Assembly: GCA_023443745.1 (NCBI GenBank)
Contig: JAEZTB010000058.1
Coordinates: 1 to 64,000 of the forward strand
Direction of reading: 5' to 3'
DNA from: Bacillota bacterium
GTDB lineage: Bacteria; Bacillota; Clostridia; DSM-8532
DNA length: 64,000 nucleotides
The notes under the pieces are model-generated. The model was not told the origin of the DNA, did not search any database, and saw nothing but the letters and a program-made list of their open reading frames with translations. Made by a program: the position numbers and the translations under genes. This document shows positions 40,487 to 47,748 of the stretch, one piece after another; the stretch's first letter is position 1; the number at the start of each line of letters is the position of its first letter.

Positions 40487-41662
40487 ATGAAACTGGATGT
40501 CCAGCTTATTTGCAATGATATTGAGCTCTATAATACCTTTAATAGCAGTGGCTTTTTCAATAGCGTTAAGATAGGCGGCTATCTTGATCTTAGTGCTTCA
40601 TACGCCAATTTGATCCTCTCTGACAGAATCGTTGGCTACAGCGATCTTCTCAATTACCTGAACAGTAATCAACTGAAGGCTTCCAAGATTTTTTATCTGC
40701 TTTCTTATACCCAAAATGAGAGCCAAATCAGTTCAATAATGGTTGTGCTGAAGGCTAAAAACATTATTGCCGTCCCCCCAAGGCTGACCGATAAACAGAT
40801 TCTTGACAAGATATGCCAGGCGCTTGCCATTGATAAGATGGCTAACCGCAACGCCATTGCCTTTTTCGGAGCGGACAGCAAGGTTGGCACTACTATTACC
40901 GCTCAAGGCGCTGCCGAATGCCTGGCCGAAAATACTGTACTAAAGGTAGGCCTCATGAATCTTTCCGGTCAGCCTTCTTTCAACTATATACAGGGTTCCG
41001 ATGGCTATGGCCTTGATATCATCAAAACAAAGATGTTCAATTTTGTTTTGTCTTCAGATGAGTTAAAGTCTGCTATGATTCAAAGGGGCAGCCTGTATGT
41101 CCTACCCTCTGCAAAAACCCTTACCGATCTTCGTTTCTATAAACCAAAGCATATTGAATACCTCATCAATCTTGCCACCGGCTTATTTGATATTGTCGTT
41201 GTGGATGCGGGATATTACCCCAACAGCGGTCTGTATATCGGAGCTTTGAATGCTACTCAGCTGCGTTATATGGTAGCAACTCAGCAGGTGGCCTGCCGAG
41301 CCGCCTTTGATATGACAAAGGAACAACTGTTCAAGGTTCAGGATATTGACACGGGTTCTATGATGCTGGTTGTTAATCGTTATTCGGAAGAGTTTAATCT
41401 GCCAAGCACCTATAAATTGGCTGAAGAATTTTACAAGATGATTCTGGCGGCTTATCTTCCAAATGTTCCGGGAGTATTTTGGAAGACTGAATCAGAGAAA
41501 AGATCATTGAGAGGTTTTGATGCCTTTTATGATGCACAGCTCCACGAGTTGGTCAGAGTTATAGCAACTCAACTCAATATTGACTATCTTCCAAGGATAG
41601 CACCAAATAAAAAACGCTTCTTATCGTCCTTTCATTCACTATTTAACTTGGGGACAAAGTAA
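40487..41662 (+). CDS. TadZ/CpaE-like MinD-family protein
   Basis: 391 residues. Residues 1-120 form a receiver-like domain typical of CpaE/TadZ, and 125-375 a ParA/MinD-type ATPase domain. The deviant Walker A loop reads GADSKVGTT (about 127-135), without the standard GKT lysine, as in many TadZ proteins; Walker B-like VVVDAGYY is present near 236. It is expected to localise the pilus machine at the membrane or pole rather than act as a motor. The ATG follows AGGAGG. Its stop overlaps the next start by one base (TAATG). Confidence 0.85.
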   Translation: MKLDVQLICNDIELYNTFNSSGFFNSVKIGGYLDLSASYANLILSDRIVGYSDLLNYLNSNQLKASKIFYLLSYTQNESQISSIMVVLKAKNIIAVPPRLTDKQILDKICQALAIDKMANRNAIAFFGADSKVGTTITAQGAAECLAENTVLKVGLMNLSGQPSFNYIQGSDGYGLDIIKTKMFNFVLSSDELKSAMIQRGSLYVLPSAKTLTDLRFYKPKHIEYLINLATGLFDIVVVDAGYYPNSGLYIGALNATQLRYMVATQQVACRAAFDMTKEQLFKVQDIDTGSMMLVVNRYSEEFNLPSTYKLAEEFYKMILAAYLPNVPGVFWKTESEKRSLRGFDAFYDAQLHELVRVIATQLNIDYLPRIAPNKKRFLSSFHSLFNLGTK

Positions 41663-43134
41663 TGAATATTGATGTCATGGAAGAATTTAAACTGGATGAA
41701 TATCTTGCAGGTGCTAAAAATAAGGCGACCCAGTCACTATCGGCAGCTTTGGATACCAATACACGTTTCTATATCCTTTGTGACCGCGTTAAGACCTATC
41801 TGGATGAAGATTGGCTTAATGAGCATAACAAAGGGAATACGGATGTATTGCTTGAGAGGCAGAAAAGAGCCATTCTGGGATATATTTCGGAAGTGAACTA
41901 TTTTAAGGATAAGATCAAAGAGTATCTGAAAGCCAACAGCCTTGAGGACGAGAGCTCTCCGCTCTGGTACGAGAACCTTGTGGACGCAATCTTTCATGAG
42001 AATTGGGGACTGGCCGGACTTGCGCCTTGGATGAAGTTAAGTGACTGTTCATCGGCTAAAATCATTGGTGAGCATATCTATTTTTTGATCAACGGTAAAA
42101 TGGAGCGTCAGCCTCAAAAGATATCGTCCAGGAGATATGAACAGCTCAGAAAAGCCCTCATGCTGTCAGACAGAAGCAAGAGACTAGATGATAACTATAC
42201 TGAGGTCTACATGCTCACCGGTGAGCGTGTGACCATCTACACGGGCAATCTTGTGGTTGAAGGTCAGCAATCCATGGTGTTCAGAAAATATATCGTAGAG
42301 GCTCTTACCTTCGAAGAGCAGGCTCAAAGGCATACCATTCCCCATGATTTGATTCCGGCTCTTGAAGCCCTGGTTAAAATCGGAGCCAGATTGGCTTTTA
42401 TCGGTCCTGTAAGGACAGGAAAATCTACCATGCTCACAACTTTCCAGATGAATGAAAATAAAAATCTGGAGGGCCTTTTTATTCAGACTGATCCGGAAAT
42501 AAGAATCAGTGAACTGATGCCCGGAGCCCCTATCATGTCATTAATCGCCGATGGGGAAGAACTGGTTGGCTTAAGTAAGAAAATTGTTCGGTCTGATGCA
42601 GACTATGTCATTGTAGCGGAGGGCAGGGACGGCTATGCCTTCAACATGATAGTAGAAGCCGCCAACAAAGGGACTCTTCGCAACAAGACAACGCTACATC
42701 TTTCAAATGTTGAGGATTTTGCTTATGAAATAGCCAACAAGATAGTGGGTATTTATGGGGGAAATCTCGACTATCAAATCGTTAAGGTAGCCAAGTCCTT
42801 TGACTATATCTTTGAAATGGTGCAATTACCCAGCAACAAAGCCTATAAGAGGCTTAAATCCATATATGAGCTAAGATATAACTACCAGACTCATGAAATT
42901 ACCTATCACAGGATATGTGCGTATGATTATTTGAATGATACATGGACATTCACCTATGACATTGGCAGAAAGATTGAAGAAATAGGAAGCTATGAAAATC
43001 CGGCTGCATTATTGGTTTTTAAAAGCACTCTGAAGGTGTTAGCCGAGAAATATCCCATGGAAGAAAAGCTTGTCATTAGGCCGGTGTATTCCACTGGAAG
43101 GCTTATCGCAAAAGAAGGTGAAAAGAGTGGTTAG
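41662..43134 (+). CDS. tadA: TadA/CpaF-type secretion ATPase
   Basis: A 490-residue hexameric motor ATPase of the VirB11/CpaF group that should power pilin assembly. An N-terminal domain (1-195) precedes the RecA-like domain with Walker A GPVRTGKST (K254), a Walker B region DADYVIVAEGRDGYAF (about 313-328) and a His-box region KTTLHLSN. The Asp box is weak (TDPEIRIS), and several motifs diverge from typical CpaF (GEVRG is AEGRD). It is one base from tadZ and overlaps the tadB-like start, forming the coupled core of the machine. Confidence 0.9.
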   Translation: MNIDVMEEFKLDEYLAGAKNKATQSLSAALDTNTRFYILCDRVKTYLDEDWLNEHNKGNTDVLLERQKRAILGYISEVNYFKDKIKEYLKANSLEDESSPLWYENLVDAIFHENWGLAGLAPWMKLSDCSSAKIIGEHIYFLINGKMERQPQKISSRRYEQLRKALMLSDRSKRLDDNYTEVYMLTGERVTIYTGNLVVEGQQSMVFRKYIVEALTFEEQAQRHTIPHDLIPALEALVKIGARLAFIGPVRTGKSTMLTTFQMNENKNLEGLFIQTDPEIRISELMPGAPIMSLIADGEELVGLSKKIVRSDADYVIVAEGRDGYAFNMIVEAANKGTLRNKTTLHLSNVEDFAYEIANKIVGIYGGNLDYQIVKVAKSFDYIFEMVQLPSNKAYKRLKSIYELRYNYQTHEITYHRICAYDYLNDTWTFTYDIGRKIEEIGSYENPAALLVFKSTLKVLAEKYPMEEKLVIRPVYSTGRLIAKEGEKSG

Positions 43135-44080
43135 GACGCTGGATTTTATAGTGAAGCTGGTCCTTTTGCTTACCTTTGCCTATGGCCTTTGGTTGTTGTT
43201 GGGCGGTTCAATATCAAACCTTATTCAGGATTTAATCAGGAAAGACTCAGTTCTTAAGAAGTCCCGAAAAGGAATGAGGAGAACAAACAGGCTGATCAAA
43301 CATTTGTCCAAAATCCTAAGTGTGGTATGCAAAAAGGATGATACCCAAGCACCCTATCTATTTCTTACGGGCTCCATCCTACTATTTTTATTTAGTTTTT
43401 TTATGCTTTTGAAAATTCAAGGAGTAATCAAGGCTTTTGCCACTTCGATTCTCATTTCCATGGCTCCCTATCTGATTCTTCAGGCGAGACTCCACACCAT
43501 TCGCATTTCAAGCTCTTATGAGGGCAATACACTGGTAACCGGTATCATCAACAATTACAAGCAAAATAATTTTAATGGAATAGAGGCGGTGGATAAAACA
43601 GCCTGCTCTGATCAAATCGGCTTCTTCTCAAAGAATAACCTGCTCCGGCTCTCGTTGGCCTTGAAATCTTATAGGTCGGAACAAGAACTGGATGAAGCCA
43701 TCAAAACCTTTGTTTTTGCGTATAACACCGAATGGGCCATCCTATTGGGTATGAATCTCAAAATTGCTGCCTATGACGGAACCAATGTCTGTACAAGCAT
43801 GGAAGATATCCTTGTTGAATTGAAAAGCGTAGGTGAAACCATTGAGGCTAATAAGCGGTACAACAATGAATCCTTTTCAATGATAAAGTACTTGTTGATT
43901 CCTATGTATTTTTTTACTGTGTACCTCAGTATTAAAGCCTTTGGTTTTACCTTTAAAAAATTTATTCAGTATCAATTCTTTACAAGTATAGGGCTGAACT
44001 TTGCCATTATAACATTCACAAGCATAGCCTTATGCTTTTTAGTCTATTCGCTGGCCAAGCGGCCTAAATACGATATATAG
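43127..44080 (+). CDS. TadB-like inner-membrane platform protein
   Basis: 317 residues with hydrophobic segments near 8-26, 84-102, 105-125, 255-275 and 288-310 flanking a soluble helical domain (130-250). This is the layout of TadB, the GspF-related platform protein of Tad machines, though sequence similarity is low. I chose GTG at 43127: AAGAAGGTG lies six bases upstream and the frame overlaps the tadA stop by eight bases. A longer frame from 43070 would overlap tadA more. The TadC-like gene follows after 13 bases. Confidence 0.75.
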   Translation: MVRTLDFIVKLVLLLTFAYGLWLLLGGSISNLIQDLIRKDSVLKKSRKGMRRTNRLIKHLSKILSVVCKKDDTQAPYLFLTGSILLFLFSFFMLLKIQGVIKAFATSILISMAPYLILQARLHTIRISSSYEGNTLVTGIINNYKQNNFNGIEAVDKTACSDQIGFFSKNNLLRLSLALKSYRSEQELDEAIKTFVFAYNTEWAILLGMNLKIAAYDGTNVCTSMEDILVELKSVGETIEANKRYNNESFSMIKYLLIPMYFFTVYLSIKAFGFTFKKFIQYQFFTSIGLNFAIITFTSIALCFLVYSLAKRPKYDI

Positions 44081-44093
44081 GAGGAACAGTAGC

Positions 44094-44966
44094 ATGGGCA
44101 TGAGCTTCATGATGGTGGGGCTTATTCTTTGTTTATTCATTGCTGGAGCAAGCTTGTACTGGAAGGGGACGGTCAGCAAAACTCCTATGCAATCTCCGGA
44201 AGCACAGCTCAAAAGGGTCAAGATGTATTGGATAAAAGTATTCCAAAACCCTGAAACAGATGATTTAGCCAAAGGGCTGGGACTTAATTCAGGTATCACG
44301 TATCAAATTATTCGGTACACCTTGTTAATTATTTGGTTATGCGTAATGATATACAGAAAATATGGCATGGGATTTGATGTTACCCTGCAGATTCTTCTAT
44401 GGATGGTTACCTTTTTTGTATCCTCTCCACGTCGATCCTTCCTTGGTCGGGAGAGCCCCTTTCTTTTTATTATCACGCAAATTCAAAAGAAGAATAGAAA
44501 TAAGCTCAATCTTGAAATATATCGCTGTATGAGTCAGCTTAAAAACTTGGCTGTTGCCAAGGCCAATTCCAATTATTCGGCCAATTTTATTATCCGTGAA
44601 TTGGCTGAATATACCCTCTATACCAAGCCAATCTTTAACCGCATGCTTGGGTTTTGGTATGAAGGAAGATATGAAATAGCCGCTAAATATTTTTCTGACA
44701 CAATCGGAACCGAAGATGCAAAGGCATTGGCAGGTCTGCTGCTTAAGATTGATTATCTTAAACCCATCGAGTTCATTAGCCAATTGGAGCTTTATCAGAG
44801 TGATATCAAAGAGAGGAGAAAAACAGCAGCACAAAAGGCCAAGGAAAATAGAAGCAATTTGATTTATGGAATGGTTATTGTTTCGGGCATTTGCATTCTC
44901 TTGAATTTTCTTTTAGTCTCCATTGCCATTGATGCTTTTGAATATTATAAAAGTTTTGTTTTCTAG
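44094..44966 (+). CDS. TadC-like inner-membrane platform protein
   Basis: 290 residues with membrane segments at about 4-22, 65-85, 90-108 and 258-282 and a central soluble domain, matching the second platform protein (TadC) of Tad systems by layout and position directly after TadB. Identity with known TadC proteins is too low to see family motifs by eye. The ATG at 44094 follows AGGAGGAAC. The pilin candidate begins 17 bases after its stop. Confidence 0.7.
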   Translation: MGMSFMMVGLILCLFIAGASLYWKGTVSKTPMQSPEAQLKRVKMYWIKVFQNPETDDLAKGLGLNSGITYQIIRYTLLIIWLCVMIYRKYGMGFDVTLQILLWMVTFFVSSPRRSFLGRESPFLFIITQIQKKNRNKLNLEIYRCMSQLKNLAVAKANSNYSANFIIRELAEYTLYTKPIFNRMLGFWYEGRYEIAAKYFSDTIGTEDAKALAGLLLKIDYLKPIEFISQLELYQSDIKERRKTAAQKAKENRSNLIYGMVIVSGICILLNFLLVSIAIDAFEYYKSFVF

Positions 44967-44983
44967 GGAAGGAGGAAAGTTTG

Positions 44984-45130
44984 ATGAAAGAGGCAATAGC
45001 AACCGTAGCAGCCATTGTATTGGCAGTTGTAATTTACTTGCTCATAGCCGGAGATACCAATTCTCTAAAGTCTGAGAGTCAACGCATTATGAACTCAACA
45101 CGTACGCAGCTCCAAACTATTCAGCCCTAA
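44984..45130 (+). CDS. 48-residue single-span protein, candidate Flp-type pilin
   Basis: A small gene whose product begins MKEAIATVAAIVLAVVIYLL: a 5-residue leader-like start, one hydrophobic segment (about 4-22) and a polar C-terminal tail ending TIQP. The ATG follows AAGGAGGAAAG, an excellent ribosome-binding site, and it sits exactly where Flp pilin genes are found, after TadC and before two pseudopilin-like genes. Typical Flp has a G/E-type cleavage site and a longer leader; neither is clear here, so it may be a divergent pilin or another small membrane component. Confidence 0.65.
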   Translation: MKEAIATVAAIVLAVVIYLLIAGDTNSLKSESQRIMNSTRTQLQTIQP

Positions 45131-45185
45131 TTTAATACTAAGGCCGGGGCTGAAAGCGCTCCGGCATATTTTCTAAATCCAGTGG

Positions 45186-45220
45186 GTTGAAGCATGTGGT
45201 GCGTTCCGCACCTCTATTGT
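45186..45220 (+). repeat. GTGGTGC-type dispersed repeat, copy 4
   Basis: TTGAAGCATGTGGTGCGTTCC directly followed by GCACCTCTATTGT; the palindrome is shortened. The next bases (GGGGGT) are the ribosome-binding site of the following gene. Confidence 0.7.
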
Positions 45221-45233
45221 GGGGGTAAAACAA

Positions 45234-45650
45234 ATGAAAAACTTTATTGCAGGTGCAGCTATTTTAATGCTGCTTTTGATATTTCCATTGCAGACAGCAC
45301 TTGAAATGATTAATGAGGCCAGAATCAGTAGATTCTCAAATATTGTGTATCTGGCTACTCAGAAGGCAAGGACTGATGGATACTTTAAGCAAAGCAATAT
45401 CGACAAGTTAAAAAATGATTTAATGGCAGCATTTCCAGATCTCATAGCGTCTGAAATTCAGATAGACGTGACTAAAACCCCTAGATACAGGACGGATGTT
45501 TTTGATAATCGTGAAGTTATCTATTATGACATTCGCATACCAGTAAAAAAAATCCTGGCTGTACCCGGTTTTTTCGGTATTTCGGCTAGTGAAAATCAGT
45601 ATATGTCCCGTAGATCCGGATTCGTATTAAGCGAGGTACCCATGCCATGA
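45234..45650 (+). CDS. Pseudopilin-like protein of the Tad-like operon
   Basis: 138 residues: a short basic start (MKN), one membrane segment (about 4-24) and an extracytoplasmic domain of about 110 residues with no family I recognise. This is the architecture of TadE/TadF minor pilins. The ATG at 45234 follows GGGGGT by seven bases; a GTG at 45219 lies in the dispersed repeat. A 103-bp gap with that repeat separates it from the pilin candidate, and its stop overlaps the next start (ATGA). Confidence 0.7.
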   Translation: MKNFIAGAAILMLLLIFPLQTALEMINEARISRFSNIVYLATQKARTDGYFKQSNIDKLKNDLMAAFPDLIASEIQIDVTKTPRYRTDVFDNREVIYYDIRIPVKKILAVPGFFGISASENQYMSRRSGFVLSEVPMP

Positions 45651-46138
45651 AGCCCTTTATTATTGGCCTTGCTGCCTTCCTGCTCGCTATTACCTGCTAT
45701 TCCTTTACGCACGATTATAACCTGAATAGACATAGCTTGGTGGAATTAAGGATGGTGTGCGAGGAAGCTTCAGCCGCCGGGACACTGTTCTATTATAAAG
45801 ATCATTACTCCAACGGAAAAATTGTTTTTAACCAGGACGAATCAAGAAAGGCAATCGAGACCGTGATAGCGGCTATGCTCAGACTGGATGGTAGCTTGGA
45901 ACCTACTCAGGAAAGCTATTGGCAAAATCAAATCAAATATGAAACTTATTTTTATGATGATCATAATACGACTTATCCTTTCTTATTTGTTGATCCTGAT
46001 ACCGGTTATACGCATCTTGTTAAAGCGCCTACTGTTGTTGTGACCATAAATGCCGGTAAGGCCCGGTATGCTCTGCAATTCCTTAAAAATGGATCGGACA
46101 ATATCCGAAGTGCAGCACATACATGGGAGGGAATGTAG
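45647..46138 (+). CDS. Second pseudopilin-like protein
   Basis: 163 residues: membrane segment at about 3-20 followed by an extracytoplasmic domain containing VELRMVCEEASAAGTLFYY and FVDPDTGYTHLVKAPTVVV. The N-terminal helix followed by a region that starts with helix and turns to strands resembles TadE/F-type minor pilins. It is translationally coupled to the preceding gene (four-base overlap) and is the last gene of the compact operon. No sequence family is recognised. Confidence 0.65.
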   Translation: MKPFIIGLAAFLLAITCYSFTHDYNLNRHSLVELRMVCEEASAAGTLFYYKDHYSNGKIVFNQDESRKAIETVIAAMLRLDGSLEPTQESYWQNQIKYETYFYDDHNTTYPFLFVDPDTGYTHLVKAPTVVVTINAGKARYALQFLKNGSDNIRSAAHTWEGM

Positions 46139-46203
46139 TAAGGCCTATATAAAAACTGGTGATAATTGATCAGCATGCTTCAAATGCAAAAAATAGAAAA
46201 ATA

Positions 46204-46212
46204 TGGTATAAT
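46204..46212 (+). promoter_or_regulatory. Extended -10 promoter of the surface-protein unit
   Basis: TGGTATAAT (TGN plus TATAAT) about 15 bp before the structured leader and 161 bp before the SLH gene. No good -35 is visible. Confidence 0.55.
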
Positions 46213-46226
46213 ATCTGCATCCATAT

Positions 46227-46316
46227 ATTCCTTGCCGGAAAGCATTCCGCAGAAAAGAAGAGTAAGGAAATCATGCGACACGCATGAGAGGTGGCAATGA
46301 GTAAAAATTGAAAGCG
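46227..46316 (+). ncRNA. Structured 5' leader of unknown class
   Basis: Three stems can form: TTGCC/GGCAA (46232-46236 with 46293-46297) enclosing CGGAA/TTCCG (46236-46249) and CATGCG/CGCATG (46272-46286). TTCCTT/AAGGAA (46228-46233 with 46264-46269) competes with the outer stem. A purine-rich junction (AGAAAAGAAGAGTAAGGAAA) lies between. It also holds GAGGTGG and ATG for a four-codon frame at 46297. It matches no riboswitch consensus I can recall. Confidence 0.5.
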
Positions 46317-46372
46317 TGACCGTACTTAACCAATAATTATTTAAATACCAAATAAAAAAGGGGAGCTCTATT

Positions 46373-47725
46373 ATGTTAAAGAAATCAATTCTCTTTACAA
46401 TTATTATTAGTATTTTTATTATGGTCATACCTGTAGGAGCTGTATCACAGTTTACCGATGTTAAAGATGGTTATTGGGCAAAGAGAAATATAGATTTTAT
46501 AGCCAATAATGGATATATGGTCGGCTACGGAAACCGATTTGGTATCCAGGACAATATAACTGAAGGCCAATTTGTCGCTGTGTTATGCAGGATATTGGGC
46601 TATAAAAATCAATCTCCATTAACAACAGAAGGACCGGCAAGAGAGCTGGGGCTTATTAAAGAATCTGAATCCCTTAATGTAACCGGCAATCTAAAGCGCA
46701 GTGACATGGCTAAATACTCTGTACGCGCTTTTGAGTTAATTAACAAAAATGTTACCTACCCAGATTATCTTGAAGCATACAAAGGGCTCGTAACAGATTA
46801 TGAACAACTGGATTTAGAGTTGAAAAATCACGTACTAAAGTCAGTTGAAAAAGGACTTATAGCCGGTGGGCCTGACGGTTGCTTTGATCCCGATGGGGAG
46901 AGCACACGGGCACAAGCAGCTGCCATTACTCACAGGTTGTTGAGCCAGGACGAAAGAAATATTGTTATGCCGGTATTCGCGGAGCCGGATCTTGAGTTTG
47001 AGGCGTTCATGGCTAACAAGAAACTTGCGGGAGAATACTGTTCAATACGTGAAATAGATAAGGTAGTCAATGGTAGGATAGTTTGGGATGGTACTAGCGG
47101 TTGGGGAGATTATGACCAGTCATTACTACCAACATATAACAATAAAGACGCTAATATAATTGCATATAACCTACTTAAAGAGCTCGTGAAAGAAGCACAG
47201 AAGAATAATAACTATATTCGCACAAGGTATCAGGACTCAGAGTCTATAACAGAGGCTAAGGGTGTTTACAGGCATAAGGTTGTAGTATTTGAGTATTACT
47301 GTACGAAATTAGCAGGGCTAAAGGCAACAGAATACAAGGCATTTACGACCACCTTATGGCTATATCCGCATACGATGAAGGACTACTGGCCCGATTACAA
47401 AGGGCAAAAGGCTCCGACTGTTTATGAGTGGGATGTAGGCGAGTTGTTTGATAATGAAGATGGTCATAACAATCCTGATTTATCGTTGATAAAATATCAG
47501 ACTGAAAAATATACAATTCCACTCAATAAAGCCTTTAAAGCAGTCTATGGCGAAGCCAATGGACTGGAGTTGTATAAGTATTGCATGAAGGAATATGACG
47601 CTTCTATGGTTTATTGGGGTAAAGATGGAAGCCATTACAATCATTCTGTAATGCTTATTAACAATATTGAAATTCAAAACAATACAGGGAATCTAGGTAC
47701 GCCTCGTTTTGGCACAAGTAAATAA
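46373..47725 (+). CDS. Secreted SLH-domain surface protein
   Basis: 450 residues with a signal peptide (about 1-23, ending VGAVS), then SLH repeats: the first is clear (FTDVKDGYWAKRNIDFIANNGYM, about 26-70), the second degenerate, the third around 150-195 (GLIAGGPDGCFDPDGESTRAQAAAI). SLH domains bind pyruvylated wall polymers and hold proteins at the surface. Residues 210-450 are a domain I do not recognise, rich in Tyr/Trp and Lys, with a YWPDY motif. It has a long leader with stems and is followed after 23 bases by the giant surface protein. Confidence 0.82.
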   Translation: MLKKSILFTIIISIFIMVIPVGAVSQFTDVKDGYWAKRNIDFIANNGYMVGYGNRFGIQDNITEGQFVAVLCRILGYKNQSPLTTEGPARELGLIKESESLNVTGNLKRSDMAKYSVRAFELINKNVTYPDYLEAYKGLVTDYEQLDLELKNHVLKSVEKGLIAGGPDGCFDPDGESTRAQAAAITHRLLSQDERNIVMPVFAEPDLEFEAFMANKKLAGEYCSIREIDKVVNGRIVWDGTSGWGDYDQSLLPTYNNKDANIIAYNLLKELVKEAQKNNNYIRTRYQDSESITEAKGVYRHKVVVFEYYCTKLAGLKATEYKAFTTTLWLYPHTMKDYWPDYKGQKAPTVYEWDVGELFDNEDGHNNPDLSLIKYQTEKYTIPLNKAFKAVYGEANGLELYKYCMKEYDASMVYWGKDGSHYNHSVMLINNIEIQNNTGNLGTPRFGTSK

Positions 47726-47748
47726 TAAGTAAAGGGCGGTAATGAAAA

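Noticed and set aside
39349..46138. Conjugative or integrative element, suggested by an SSB-like gene with a VirB11-type ATPase
   Set aside because: No relaxase, coupling protein, integrase or attachment site is seen, and the CpaB/TadZ/TadB/TadC set points to a Tad-like pilus.
46227..46316. c-di-GMP, SAM, cobalamin or M-box riboswitch before the SLH gene
   Set aside because: The conserved cores of these classes as I recall them are not present, so only an unassigned structured leader is claimed.
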